64,000 nucleotides of DNA, taken from the NCBI RefSeq assembly GCF_000721265.1, contig NZ_JOFZ01000002.1, positions 124,001-188,000 on the forward strand, in the 5' to 3' direction. The stretch is from Streptomyces sp. NRRL F-5126. Lineage in GTDB: Bacteria; Actinomycetota; Actinomycetes; Streptomycetales; Streptomycetaceae. This document shows, piece by piece, positions 1-8,680 of the stretch. The notes beneath the pieces are model-generated. The model was given only the letters and a program-made list of their open reading frames with translations. It was not told the DNA's origin and made no database searches. A program made the translations under genes and the position numbers. Position 1 is the stretch's first letter. Every line of letters starts with the position of its first letter.

Positions 1-161
1 GAGTGATCCGCGGCGCGTGGCAACGCCACCGTCGGGTATGAATGACGCTTTCCCCCACACCGGACGTGAAGACGTGCGTGCGGCACGTCGACCGCTCCTC
101 GACCAGGAGTGGACACCCCGGCACCACCCTCGACCGAACGATGCAAAAGGGGACACACCAC

Positions 162-1397
162 ATGGCAGCGGAGATCGTCAACCCGCGCAGCGGCGCGGAG
201 ACGGACAGTGCGACGGCCGGCGCGACGGACAGCGGGACCGACGCGCCCTTCGACCCGGCGTTCGCCCTGCACCGCGGCGGAAAGCTCGCCGTGCAGGCCA
301 CCGTGCCCGTGCGCGACAGGGACGACCTGTCCCTCGCCTACACCCCCGGAGTGGCGCGCGTGTGCACCGCGATCGCCGAGAAGCCGGAGCTCGTGCACGA
401 CTACACCTGGAAGTCCCAGGTGGTCGCGGTCGTGACGGACGGCACCGCGGTGCTCGGCCTCGGCGACATCGGCCCGGAGGCCTCGCTGCCCGTGATGGAG
501 GGCAAGGCCATCCTGTTCAAGCAGTTCGGCGGCGTCGACGCGGTGCCGATCGCGCTCGCCACCACCGACGCCGACGAGATCGTCGAGACCGTCCTCCGCC
601 TCGCGCCGTCCTTCGGCGGAGTCAACCTGGAGGACATCGCGGCACCCCGGTGCTTCGAGATCGAGCGCAGGCTGCAGGAGCGCCTGGACATCCCCGTCTT
701 CCACGACGACCAGCACGGCACCGCCGTCGTCACGCTGGCCGCCCTGCGCAACGCCGCGCGGCTGACCGGACGCGCGCTCGGCGACCTGCGCGCGGTGATC
801 TCGGGCGCGGGCGCCGCCGGTGTCGCGATCGCCAAGTTCCTGCTGGAGGCCGGGATCGGCGACGTGGCGGTGACCGACCGCAAGGGCGTCGTCAGCGCCG
901 ATCGCGACGATCTGACGGACGTCAAGCGGGAGATCGCGGAGCTCACGAACAGGGCGGGCCTCACGGGCCCGCTCGCCTCGGCGCTCGACGGCGCGGACGT
1001 GTTCATCGGGGTGTCGGGAGGGACGGTCCCCGAGGAGGCCGTCGCGTCCATGGCGAAGGACGCTTTCGTCTTCGCCATGGCCAACCCGGACCCCGAGGTC
1101 CACCCGGACGTCGCGCACAAGTACGCGGCGGTCGTGGCCACGGGCCGCAGCGACTTCCCGAACCAGATCAACAACGTGCTCGCGTTCCCCGGCATCTTCG
1201 CGGGCGCGCTCCAGGTGCGGGCGTCCAGGATCACCGAGGGCATGAAGATCGCCGCGGCCGAGGCGCTGGCCGACGTTGTCGGCGACGAGTTGGCGGCCGA
1301 CTTCGTCATCCCGTCGCCGTTCGACGAGCGGGTGGCCCCGGCGGTCACGGCGGCGGTCGCGGCCGCCGCGCGGGCGGACGGCGTCGCGCGACGCTGA
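162..1397 (+). CDS. maeB: Malic enzyme (oxaloacetate-decarboxylating malate dehydrogenase), probably NADP-dependent MaeB type
   Basis: Converts malate to pyruvate and CO2 with reduction of NAD(P). The product has 411 residues, usual for the short bacterial form without a phosphotransacetylase tail. The N-terminal malic domain carries the family strings LAYTPGVARVC and GDIGPEASLPVMEGKA, the metal site lies around FHDDQHGTAVV, and the Rossmann segment shows GAGAAGVAIAKFL followed by FAMANPDPEV. I placed the start at the ATG preceded by AAAAGGGG; ATGs further upstream in frame lack such a site. A GC hairpin follows the stop. Cofactor choice cannot be read with certainty; the symbol rests on the short form and on remembered gene order. 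Confidence 0.9.
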   Translation: MAAEIVNPRSGAETDSATAGATDSGTDAPFDPAFALHRGGKLAVQATVPVRDRDDLSLAYTPGVARVCTAIAEKPELVHDYTWKSQVVAVVTDGTAVLGLGDIGPEASLPVMEGKAILFKQFGGVDAVPIALATTDADEIVETVLRLAPSFGGVNLEDIAAPRCFEIERRLQERLDIPVFHDDQHGTAVVTLAALRNAARLTGRALGDLRAVISGAGAAGVAIAKFLLEAGIGDVAVTDRKGVVSADRDDLTDVKREIAELTNRAGLTGPLASALDGADVFIGVSGGTVPEEAVASMAKDAFVFAMANPDPEVHPDVAHKYAAVVATGRSDFPNQINNVLAFPGIFAGALQVRASRITEGMKIAAAEALADVVGDELAADFVIPSPFDERVAPAVTAAVAAAARADGVARR

Positions 1398-1403
1398 CGT
1401 GCC

Positions 1404-1425
1404 GCCCGCCGCTGGGGCGGCGGGC
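1404..1425 (+). terminator. Hairpin terminator after the malic enzyme gene
   Basis: A perfect 9-bp stem, GCCCGCCGC against GCGGCGGGC with a 4-nt loop, begins seven bases after the malic enzyme stop. It has no T-run, which is common for Streptomyces terminators. Confidence 0.6.
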
Positions 1426-1483
1426 AGGACGGTGGGGCGCGTCTCACTTCCGCGGCCTGTTCCGCGCGGTGGCGGGGCGCGCC

Positions 1484-1489
1484 TATCGT
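1484..1489 (+). promoter_or_regulatory. Candidate -10 (TATCGT) of a leaderless promoter
   Basis: TATCGT fits TAnnnT and ends six bases before the ATG at 1496. No ribosome binding site is visible before that ATG, so transcription probably starts at or next to the A of the start codon. Confidence 0.5.
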
Positions 1490-1495
1490 CTTCGC

Positions 1496-2458
1496 ATGTT
1501 CGCCGTCTACGCAAGCAGCATCGACAAAGACCAGCCCCTCAACGGCCTTGAGCTGGGGGAGCGTCCCGAGCCCGAGGCGCGCCCCGGCTGGACGACCGTG
1601 ACCGTGAAGGCCGCGTCCCTCAACCACCACGACCTGTGGTCGCTGCGCGGTGTGGGCCTGCCGCAGGACCGGCTGCCGATGACCCTCGGCTGCGATGCCG
1701 CGGGCCTCGACGAGGACGGCAACGAGGTCGTGGTCCACTCCGTCATCGGCGAGAGCGGGCACGGCGTGGGCCCGACCGAGCGCAGGTCCATCCTCACCGA
1801 GGCCTACGACGGGACGTTCGCCGAGCGGGTCACCGTGCCGGCGTGGAATGTCCTGCCCAAGCCGCCGGAGCTGACCTTCGAGCAGGCCGCCTGCCTGCCG
1901 ACGGCGTGGCTCACGGCGTACCGGATGCTGTTCACCAACGCGGGTGTCAGGCCCGGCGACTCGGTACTCGTCCAGGGCGCGGGCGGCGGCGTGGCCACGG
2001 CGTGCGTGGTGCTCGGGAGCGCCGCCGGGCTGCGCGTGTACGCCACGAGCCGCGACGAGGCGAAGCGGGAGCGCGCCGTGCGGCTCGGCGCGGAGGCCGC
2101 CTTCGAGCCGGGCGCGCGGCTGCCGCGGCGCGTGGACGCGGTGATCGAGACGGTGGGCGCGGCCACGTGGTCGCACTCCGTCAAGTCGCTGCGGCCCGGC
2201 GGCACGGTGGTGATCTCGGGCGCGACGAGCGGCGACCGGCCCACGAACGCGGAGCTGACCCGGATCTTCTTCCTCGAACTCAAGGTCGTCGGCTCGACGA
2301 TGGGCTCCAAGGACGAACTGGAGGACCTCCTGTCGTTCTGCGCGGCGACGGGCGTGCGCCCGGTCATCGACGACGTCCTCCCGATGACCCGGGCCCGCGA
2401 GGCGTTCGAACGCATGGAGTCGGGCGACCTGTTCGGCAAGCTCGTGCTGACGACGTGA
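1496..2458 (+). CDS. Zinc-binding dehydrogenase / quinone-oxidoreductase-like MDR protein
   Basis: A 320-residue member of the medium-chain dehydrogenase/reductase superfamily. The N-terminal GroES-like fold shows SLNHHDLWSLRGVG and TLGCDAAG; the nucleotide-binding half has VLVQGAGGGVATACVVLGSA and a tail typical of NADPH-dependent quinone reductases or alcohol dehydrogenases. A complete structural-zinc Cys cluster is not apparent, so an NADPH:quinone/enone reductase role is at least as likely as alcohol oxidation. The start is the ATG just after a TATCGT -10 element and gives a normal N-terminus, MFAVYASSIDKDQPL. It converges on the PadR gene. The substrate is unknown. Confidence 0.85.
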   Translation: MFAVYASSIDKDQPLNGLELGERPEPEARPGWTTVTVKAASLNHHDLWSLRGVGLPQDRLPMTLGCDAAGLDEDGNEVVVHSVIGESGHGVGPTERRSILTEAYDGTFAERVTVPAWNVLPKPPELTFEQAACLPTAWLTAYRMLFTNAGVRPGDSVLVQGAGGGVATACVVLGSAAGLRVYATSRDEAKRERAVRLGAEAAFEPGARLPRRVDAVIETVGAATWSHSVKSLRPGGTVVISGATSGDRPTNAELTRIFFLELKVVGSTMGSKDELEDLLSFCAATGVRPVIDDVLPMTRAREAFERMESGDLFGKLVLTT

Positions 2459-2491
2459 GCCCGCGCGCGAGCCCCTGCGGGACGCATGCGG

Positions 2492-3544
2492 TCAGAGCTG
2501 GGTGCCGTCGCCCCTGAGCGTCAGGAGCGCCGTGATGTGCGCCGCCGCCGTCGAGAGGTGGCGGCGGATCTCGCCCAGCTGGGCCGACGTCACGCCGTGG
2601 TCGCGTGACGCGTCGCGCACGTCGTCGCGGAAGCGGTCGAGCAGGCGCTCCAGGTCGCGCTCCGGGTTGTCCGTCGACGGCGTGTCGGCGGCCCAGGACG
2701 GTGCCGCGTCCCCGCCGGGCGCGGTGGACCCGGCGGTGGGGGCGGCGTTCGCGGTGTCCGAGGGCGGCGCCTTGGGCTCCGTGCGGTCCGACGGCGCGGC
2801 GCCGTGCTCGCGGTCGTCCGCCGGGGTGGCCGGCCAGCCCCCGCCCTTGGCCAGGCTGCCGAGCTGGCCCACGATCTCCGACAGGCCCTCCCGTACGCCC
2901 GTGGGCCAGTCGCCCCGGGCGAAGTGGCCCTGCACCTGGTCCTGCACCTGCCTGGCCATGCGCAGCATTTCGTCGCGCGCGAAGTCCTGCGTCTCCTTCG
3001 CCTGGCGGCGTGCGCGCTGTGCCTCCTCGCGCGCCTTGCGCGACTCGTCCTTCGCCCGGCGCGCCTGCTCCTTCCACCCCTGCTTCGCGCGGCGCATCTC
3101 CTCCTTCGCGGTGCGCCACGGATCCTCGCCGCCGCCCTGCTCGGGCCCCGCGCCGTTGCCCGGGGCGCTCGCCGCCGCGCGCATCTCGCTGCGCAGCCGC
3201 CCCGCCGCGCCCCGCACGTCGTCGCGGATCTCGGCCGCCAGCTCGGAGACGGACTCGCGGATCTCCAGTTCGAGATCGGCGAGTTCGCCACTGCGGCTCG
3301 CGAGCTCAGCGCGGCCCGCGTCCGTGATCGAGTAGACCTTGCGGCCGCCCTCGGTGGTGTGCGTGACCAGGGACTCGGACTCCAGCTTCGCCAGCCGCGG
3401 ATAGACCGTGCCCGCGGACGGCGCGTACAGGCCCTGGAAGCGCTCCTCCAGCAGCCTGATCACCTCGTAGCCGTGGCGGGGCGCCTCGTCGAGCAGCTTC
3501 AGCAGGTACAGGCGCAGGCGGCCGTGCGCGAAGACGGGGGCCAT
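2492..3544 (-). CDS. PadR-family transcriptional regulator with long coiled-coil C-terminus
   Basis: A 350-residue repressor-type protein. Residues 1-90 form the PadR winged helix (LRLYLLKLLDEAPRHGYEVI, then AGTVYPRLAKLE and GRKVYSITDAGR). The following 100 residues are rich in Arg, Glu, Lys and Ala in heptad-like spacing (RRAKQGWKEQARRAKDESRK), indicating a long dimer-forming coiled coil. The C-terminal 130 residues are low in complexity with a final amphipathic segment. Ordinary PadR proteins have about 180 residues, so the tail is unusual. The gene follows DUF4097 with one base between them and is the second gene of that operon. It probably represses its own operon at the palindrome near 4546. 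Confidence 0.88.
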   Translation of the reverse strand: MAPVFAHGRLRLYLLKLLDEAPRHGYEVIRLLEERFQGLYAPSAGTVYPRLAKLESESLVTHTTEGGRKVYSITDAGRAELASRSGELADLELEIRESVSELAAEIRDDVRGAAGRLRSEMRAAASAPGNGAGPEQGGGEDPWRTAKEEMRRAKQGWKEQARRAKDESRKAREEAQRARRQAKETQDFARDEMLRMARQVQDQVQGHFARGDWPTGVREGLSEIVGQLGSLAKGGGWPATPADDREHGAAPSDRTEPKAPPSDTANAAPTAGSTAPGGDAAPSWAADTPSTDNPERDLERLLDRFRDDVRDASRDHGVTSAQLGEIRRHLSTAAAHITALLTLRGDGTQL

Positions 3545-3545
3545 G

Positions 3546-4457
3546 TCAGAGCTCCTTCTCGCCGGTGGCGCCGGCCGGGTTGTCGTGCGGTGCCTCGTGC
3601 GGCGCGCCGTGCGGATCGGGCCCGTCGTCCTCGGAGGGCCTGCGCAGCAGCGCGATCGACCCGGAGACCGTGGTGGCGCGGAGGCTGCCCCTGCCGGAGC
3701 CGAGCCTGCCGGTGATCTTCTTGGCCCCCCACCGGCCCGTCACCCGCAGGTCCTCGAACGCGCTGCTGACGCGGCCGCTCGCGGTGTTCGCCAGCACCTC
3801 GGCGTCCACGGGGTGCGGCAGCCGGATCGCCACCTCGCCGGAGACGGTGGACAGCTTGATGTCGGTGGCCCCGCCCGCCGGGTCGAGGTCGAGTGCCATG
3901 TTGCCGCTGACGGAGTCCGCCTGGACGGACGCGCCCGTGCCCTCGACCACTGTCAGGTCGCCCGAGACCGAGTGGAAGCGCAGCTCGCCCGTGACGGCCT
4001 GCGCCTCCACCGTGCCGGAGACCGTCTCGGCGCGCACGCCGCCGGACAGCCCGACGAGCGTCGTGTCGCCGGTGACGCCGTGCACGTCCGCACGCCCCCG
4101 CACTCCGGAGACCACCGCAGCCGCGTCCACGGCACCGACCTCCACGGCCGCCGACGACGGCACGGCGAGCGAGACAACGGCGCTGCGCCGCTTGCCCCTG
4201 CGATCGAGCCACGAGAGGAACCCCTGCCAGGGCGGCTCCTCGTAGCCGACGGTGAGGGTGCCGCGGTCGAACGACACGATCAGCGGTGGTCCCTCGATCT
4301 CGGAGACCTCGAGCCGCGCACCGCCCTGCGCGGCGAGCGCCGCCTCGTCCGTGCCGACGACGTTGACAGCGCCGCTCACGACGCGCACGCGCACGTGCTT
4401 CACCCCGTCGAAGGTGAGCTCCTGCGCGTCCGAGACCTTCCAGGTCGACATCGCCAT
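3546..4457 (-). CDS. DUF4097 family beta-strand-repeat protein
   Basis: About 303 residues with repeating short beta-strand units in which the triplet VSG recurs (VVSGAVNV, TVSGTVEA, SVSGDLTV, SVSGNMAL, TVSGEVAI, TVSGSIAL). This is the beta-helix or adhesin-like repeat of DUF4097. No signal peptide is visible, so a cytoplasmic or membrane-peripheral location is likely. It is the first gene of a two-gene operon with the PadR regulator, a common pairing in actinobacteria. Three in-frame ATGs lie close together; I used the one preceded by GCGGGG, and the true start may be 4472 or 4451. The molecular role is unknown. Confidence 0.82.
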   Translation of the reverse strand: MAMSTWKVSDAQELTFDGVKHVRVRVVSGAVNVVGTDEAALAAQGGARLEVSEIEGPPLIVSFDRGTLTVGYEEPPWQGFLSWLDRRGKRRSAVVSLAVPSSAAVEVGAVDAAAVVSGVRGRADVHGVTGDTTLVGLSGGVRAETVSGTVEAQAVTGELRFHSVSGDLTVVEGTGASVQADSVSGNMALDLDPAGGATDIKLSTVSGEVAIRLPHPVDAEVLANTASGRVSSAFEDLRVTGRWGAKKITGRLGSGRGSLRATTVSGSIALLRRPSEDDGPDPHGAPHEAPHDNPAGATGEKEL

Positions 4458-4522
4458 CGAATGACCCCGCATCCCGTCGGTTGACGCCCGTGCGCCCGTG
4501 CGGCCGCCAGGGCATGACGCAA

Positions 4523-4572
4523 CATATCGCGTCTTCCTCGTAACACGATATATCGCGGATGGCGGAAGTCAA
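4523..4572 (-). promoter_or_regulatory. Promoter with overlapping palindromic operator for the DUF4097-padR operon
   Basis: On the minus strand, TTGACT (4572-4567) and TATCGT (4550-4545) are separated by 16 bases and form a -35/-10 pair. The perfect palindrome CGATATATCG (4546-4555) covers the -10. A second ATATCGCG (4524-4531) repeats the one at 4550-4557 with a 26-base offset. The AT-rich palindrome stands out in this GC-rich DNA and is the obvious PadR autoregulatory site. Confidence 0.65.
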
Positions 4573-4592
4573 TCGCGACTGCCGTGCTCCTC

Positions 4593-4775
4593 TCAGTCGT
4601 CCTCGTCCTCGTCGTCCAGGCGGGCCAGCCATGTCGCGAGGCGTTCCACCGGCACCTCGAAGTCGGGGTTCAGGTCGACGAACGTGCGCAGTCGATCGGA
4701 GAGCCACTCGAAGGTGACCTCTTCCTCGCCCCTGCGTGAGGCGAGCTCTTCGATGCCGCGATCAGTGAAGTACAT
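4593..4775 (-). CDS. Small conserved acidic protein, DUF6104 family
   Basis: A 60-residue protein starting MYFTDRGIEELASRRGEEEV, with the middle string FVDLNPDFEVPVERLATW and a strongly acidic C-terminus. I recognise this as the Streptomyces small conserved protein DUF6104; no function is known to me. The start is preceded by TAGGCT seven bases upstream (4783-4788) and no clear ribosome binding site, so it is probably translated from a leaderless mRNA. It lies upstream of, and on the same strand as, the DUF4097 operon, which has its own promoter. Confidence 0.85.
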   Translation of the reverse strand: MYFTDRGIEELASRRGEEEVTFEWLSDRLRTFVDLNPDFEVPVERLATWLARLDDEDEDD

Positions 4776-4782
4776 GCTCGTC

Positions 4783-4788
4783 AGCCTA
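4783..4788 (-). promoter_or_regulatory. Candidate -10 (TAGGCT) of a leaderless promoter
   Basis: On the minus strand TAGGCT lies seven bases before the ATG of the DUF6104 gene, the spacing expected if the mRNA begins at the start codon. Confidence 0.45.
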
Positions 4789-4950
4789 AGGAGTGCACTC
4801 GGGCCGCGTGGACGCGGCCGGAACCGGGGCTGCGGCCTGCCGCGTCCGTCTCGGTGGCGCGCCGCCGATCTCGCGCCGACGTGCCCGTCCCCGCTACCCT
4901 GCGGGCCTCGGGTTCGGCACGGACGGGGCGTCAGGAACGGGGGAGTCGTG

Positions 4951-5433
4951 GTGGACACCGGTGGCCGGGTGACGCGCGTGGAGATGCCTGACGGCACGCC
5001 CGTATGGGCCAGGATCTCCGGCGCCGACGCGCTGGAGGAGCCCTCGGGCGAGCTGGTCTTCTCGGACGTCGGCGCGGGGGAGCGGGTCGCCGCGCGCGTC
5101 GAGGACCTCAAGGACCTGGTGGCGAGCGTCGCCAGGTCGCTGGCCGAGCCGTTGCGCGCGGTGCGGCCCGACGAGGTGAGCGTGGAGTTCTCCATCGAGC
5201 TGACCGCCAAGCCGGGCAAGGTCGTGGGCCTCATCGCGGACGGCGAGGCCAAGGGCGGCATCACCGTCACCCTGAACTGGCACGGCGGGCCGCCCGACCT
5301 CACGGCGCCGGAACCCGCGAGCGCCCCCGTGAGCGCCCCCGTGCCCCCGCAGCCGGGCGCGCCCGCCGGAGCGGGCCCCGGCGCAACGGCGCACCCCGGC
5401 GGCGGCGCGGCCGCTGACGGGAGCGCGACATGA
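4951..5433 (+). CDS. Trypsin-co-occurring domain protein (CU044_2847 / Trypco1 family)
   Basis: About 160 residues. The first 110 form the Trypco1-type domain (RVEMPDGTPVWARI, then EDLKDLVASVARSLAEPLRA, and VSVEFSIELTAKPGKVVGLI followed by GGITVTLNW). The rest is a Pro/Ala/Gly-rich disordered tail. The start is one of two adjacent GTG codons; the second sits at good spacing after GGGGGAG. The stop overlaps the start of the peptidase gene by four bases (ATGA), so the two are translationally coupled. Proteins of this family are known mainly from genomic association with trypsin-like peptidases in conflict or signalling systems, probably as a partner or regulator. Its biochemical role is not established. 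Confidence 0.8.
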   Translation: MDTGGRVTRVEMPDGTPVWARISGADALEEPSGELVFSDVGAGERVAARVEDLKDLVASVARSLAEPLRAVRPDEVSVEFSIELTAKPGKVVGLIADGEAKGGITVTLNWHGGPPDLTAPEPASAPVSAPVPPQPGAPAGAGPGATAHPGGGAAADGSAT

Positions 5434-7505
5434 GCCACGACGAGGGACCGGGCGCCTTCTACGACCCGGACGAACCCCTCGCCGCCCTCGCGAGCCTCGT
5501 GACGGCCGCGACGGTGCGCATCCATCGACCCACGCACGGGTATGACCCCCACGGGCCGGGGTCCTTCCTGGGCAGCGGGTTCTTCGTCGCTCCCAGCTGG
5601 GTCCTGACGTGCGCCCATGTCGCGCTGACGGGCGAGAGGCAGGGGGAGGCGTGCCAGGTGGACGTCGTGTTCGCGAACCCCGACGGAGGGGGTGAGTCCG
5701 CGGTGAGCGGCACCCTCGCCGCCGTGCTGCCCGAGGGGGAGGCACGGGTGCCCGCGGCGGGCCGCCGCGTCCCGTCGCCCGACCTCGCGCTCATCCGGCT
5801 CGACAGCCCCACGGAGCACCCCTGCGCCTACCTCGCAGAGCGGGTCACCAGGCGCTTCGACGGCGGCACCGTGCTGTGGGCGGGGTGGGCCGAGGTCGAC
5901 GGTGAGCTGCAGTTCGTGCTCAGCGCCCGCGGGCACGACCTCGGCGTGGTCGGCTCGCAGATCCGCCTCGGCGACGACGTGCTCACGGAGGGCATGTCGG
6001 GCGGGCCCGTCATCGATCCGCGGCGTGGCCAGGTGATCGGCGTGATCAAGTCGCGCAGCGTGGGCGGCAGCGGCGGGACGGCCGTCGGCATCGAGCAGCT
6101 GAGATCCCTGCCTGGGCCCGCCGGGCTGCTCAAGGACGAGGCGCACGACACGTACCAGGCGGTGTGCCACGCGCACGACCGCTACCACCGCGACCGCCAC
6201 CACCACCCGGGCCCCGAGGAGAGCTGGACGGACGTCCAGGGCAGGCTCGAGGAGGGCACGGGCCGGGTGCTGAGCCCCGCCCAGCGAGCGGAACTGCTCG
6301 GCAGGCTCGCCGAACTGCCGCCGCCCGTCTCCACGTCCAACCTGCTCGACCTGCTCGACCGTGCCTCCGGCAGGCGCGGCGGCCGCGGCGCGCAGCCCGT
6401 GCCCGCCCCGCGCAGCTGGCGCGACGGCCTGGGCGAACTGCGCGAGACGCACGGCGGCCCCGTCGACCTCGAACTCGTGCTGCGGTACTGCATGAGCGCC
6501 GTCGCCGCCGAGCGGCCCTACGTCACCCCGGCCACGGCACAGGCCGAGTGGGAGCTGTGGACGTGGGTGCGCGAGCTGGCCCTCGACCGCCTCACCCGCT
6601 TCTTCCGCGCCGAGCTGCGGCAGCTGTGGGACGAGAGCCGCGAGCGCACCGACCGCGAGCAGCGGCGGACTGAGCCGGCGTACGGGGAGCGGCCGCAACC
6701 CGGCGAGCGCACCAGCGTCCTGCTCGAACTGGAGCCGCGCGGCTGGGAGCGCGACAGCTACGACTGGCGCGTCGGCGTCGCGCACTTCAACGGCGAGGTG
6801 GACGCGATAGGGGACGGGACGGGCACGCGCCTCGACGAGCTGCCCGCCCACCTCGCGGGCCCGCTCGCCGAGGCGTTCCGCCAGTGCGACGAGCCCGACG
6901 AGCCGGCCGTGCTCCAGGTCGCGCTGGCGCAGGCGGCGCTCGGCCTCGACGTGGAGCGCTGGAGCCTCGCCACCGGCGCGCCGCCGCTGGGGGCCGCACG
7001 CCCGGTGGTGGTGCGCTGCCTCGACCCCGAGCCGTCCGACGACCCGGCCGAGGAGCAGGCGCGCTGGGACCACCTGCACGCGGTCGCGATGCGCGCGCGT
7101 GACGTCGACTGCCAGGACGGCGTGCCGGCGGCCGTCGAGCGGGAGGACCGGCTGCGCTCCCTGGCGCCCGACACGGTGCCCGTCGTGTGCCACTACGCGC
7201 AGCGGCCCGACGCGGAGACGGCCGAGGGGTTCGGCCGTCTCGCCCGCAGCGGCTACCGCGTCGTGCTGCTGCGCCGCGCGCCCGAGAGCGGCCCCGAGAC
7301 GCTCTGCGCCGACGTGCACAGGCGGGCCGCGCTCGCGGTCGCCGAAGCACGCACGGCAAGCCATCTCCCCGGTAGAATCCACGAGTTGCGCAAGGGCGTG
7401 TGGGACAAGAGGACCGAGACGTACTGGTCGGACCGTGTGGCGCTGTACTACGACGACCCGCGCCATCCGCTGCCCGGCCCCGGCCTGCTGCTCAACGCGC
7501 CGTGA
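5430..7505 (+). CDS. VMAP: trypsin-like serine peptidase with vWA-MoxR-associated protein C-terminal region
   Basis: A 691-residue protein. Residues 25-235 are a chymotrypsin-fold peptidase with a readable triad: His63 in LTCAHV, Asp118 in SPDLALIRL and Ser190 in EGMSGGPV, so it should be active. No signal peptide is present, so it acts in the cytoplasm. Residues 260-360 resemble an effector-associated helical adaptor region, and the rest is the VMAP region ending in VVCHYAQRPDAETAEGFGRL. It overlaps the upstream Trypco1 gene and is followed by moxR and vWA genes, the defining trio of the vWA-MoxR-VMAP ternary systems. The usual reading is that the ATPase/vWA pair controls the peptidase; its target is unknown. 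Confidence 0.85.
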   Translation: MSHDEGPGAFYDPDEPLAALASLVTAATVRIHRPTHGYDPHGPGSFLGSGFFVAPSWVLTCAHVALTGERQGEACQVDVVFANPDGGGESAVSGTLAAVLPEGEARVPAAGRRVPSPDLALIRLDSPTEHPCAYLAERVTRRFDGGTVLWAGWAEVDGELQFVLSARGHDLGVVGSQIRLGDDVLTEGMSGGPVIDPRRGQVIGVIKSRSVGGSGGTAVGIEQLRSLPGPAGLLKDEAHDTYQAVCHAHDRYHRDRHHHPGPEESWTDVQGRLEEGTGRVLSPAQRAELLGRLAELPPPVSTSNLLDLLDRASGRRGGRGAQPVPAPRSWRDGLGELRETHGGPVDLELVLRYCMSAVAAERPYVTPATAQAEWELWTWVRELALDRLTRFFRAELRQLWDESRERTDREQRRTEPAYGERPQPGERTSVLLELEPRGWERDSYDWRVGVAHFNGEVDAIGDGTGTRLDELPAHLAGPLAEAFRQCDEPDEPAVLQVALAQAALGLDVERWSLATGAPPLGAARPVVVRCLDPEPSDDPAEEQARWDHLHAVAMRARDVDCQDGVPAAVEREDRLRSLAPDTVPVVCHYAQRPDAETAEGFGRLARSGYRVVLLRRAPESGPETLCADVHRRAALAVAEARTASHLPGRIHELRKGVWDKRTETYWSDRVALYYDDPRHPLPGPGLLLNAP

Positions 7506-7653
7506 GCGGCGCGCCCGGCGCCCGCCGCCGCACCGTGAGTGACATGGCACGGGTCTTCGCGTCCCGTGGCCGCGGCCCGCGTTCCCGCCTTTGCCTCCAC
7601 GACCGTACGGCCCCGACCCCGGACAGCCCAGTGACGACCATGAGGAACACGCT

Positions 7654-8673
7654 ATGAGCGAATCCAGCGAGTGGCTCATCTACCGCGGCGCGGGCGAACC
7701 GCACGAGGGCATCACACGGCTGCCGCCGCCCCCGCCGTGGCGGGACTTCACCGGTCGTGACGCCTCGTCGCACGAGACGGAAGACGACGAGTCGGCCGAC
7801 CGGCGCCTGGGCGTGCACCGGCACAGGGCCGAACTGCACAGGCCCGGCGCCGAGGAACTGGAGATGATCAACGCCGCGCTCTACCTGCGGCGCCCGCTCC
7901 TCGTCACGGGCAGTCCCGGCGCGGGCAAGTCGACGCTCGCGCACTCCGTCGCGGCGGAGCTCGGCCTGGGCCGGGTATTGCGCTGGCCGATCGTCAGCAG
8001 GACCCGCCTCGTCGACGGGCTCTACCACTACGACGCGATCGCACGCCTCCAGGACGTACAGGTCGCCTCGCACCTTGCGGCCCCCGGCACCGACCCGACG
8101 GCGGACATAGGCAGCTACATCAGACTCGGCCCACTCGGCACGGCGCTGCTGCCGTCCGCGGCACCGCGCGTCCTGCTCATCGACGAGCTCGACAAGAGCG
8201 ACATCGACCTGCCCAACGACCTCCTGAACGTGCTGGAGGAGGGCGAGTTCGCCATCCCCGAGCTCGAACGCATCGCCGACCGGCTGCCGGACGGCGAGGC
8301 GCAGGTCCTCAACCACGAGGGCGCCAAGGTGAGTGTCAAGGGCGGCCGCGTGCAGTGCCGCGCGTTCCCCTTCGTCGTCCTCACGAGCAACGGCGAGCGC
8401 GACTTCCCGGCCCCGCTGCTGCGCCGCTGCATCCACCTGGAGCTCGGCCGCCCCGACCACCAGCGCCTTTCGACGTTCGTCAGGGCCCATCTCGGCGAGG
8501 AGGCGGCGCGCGCGGGCGACGACCTCATCTCGCAGTTCTTCGAACGCTCGCAGCGCCAGCAGATCGCCACCGACCAGCTGCTCAACGCCGTCTACCTGAC
8601 GGGCATCGCGGCGCCGCAGAGCCGCGAGCGCCTCGCCGACCTGCTGATCCAGCGCCTCGACCGGCCGAGGTGA
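7654..8673 (+). CDS. MoxR-type AAA+ ATPase
   Basis: A 339-residue ATPase. The Walker A motif GSPGAGKS is at residues 86-93, Walker B with sensor context is IDELDKSDIDLPNDLLNVLE from residue 176, a sensor-1-like segment is FVVLTSNGERDFP, and a probable arginine finger lies in LLRRCIHLEL. The N-terminal 60 residues are acidic and extended. MoxR ATPases usually act with von Willebrand A proteins as chaperones that remodel a client; here the vWA gene follows after seven bases and the client is probably VMAP. The start was chosen for GAGGAAC at good spacing; an in-frame ATG 63 bases upstream is less likely. Confidence 0.9.
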   Translation: MSESSEWLIYRGAGEPHEGITRLPPPPPWRDFTGRDASSHETEDDESADRRLGVHRHRAELHRPGAEELEMINAALYLRRPLLVTGSPGAGKSTLAHSVAAELGLGRVLRWPIVSRTRLVDGLYHYDAIARLQDVQVASHLAAPGTDPTADIGSYIRLGPLGTALLPSAAPRVLLIDELDKSDIDLPNDLLNVLEEGEFAIPELERIADRLPDGEAQVLNHEGAKVSVKGGRVQCRAFPFVVLTSNGERDFPAPLLRRCIHLELGRPDHQRLSTFVRAHLGEEAARAGDDLISQFFERSQRQQIATDQLLNAVYLTGIAAPQSRERLADLLIQRLDRPR

Positions 8674-8680
8674 GGGCGTG

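Noticed and set aside
17..1495. An open frame running from the window start through the malic enzyme into the MDR reductase
   Set aside because: It is a shadow of the malic enzyme gene; the reductase homology begins only at MFAVYASS (1496).
4593..7679. A long minus-strand open frame opposite the Trypco1 and VMAP genes
   Set aside because: Only its last 60 codons (DUF6104) make sense; the rest is antisense to a protein with a readable catalytic triad.
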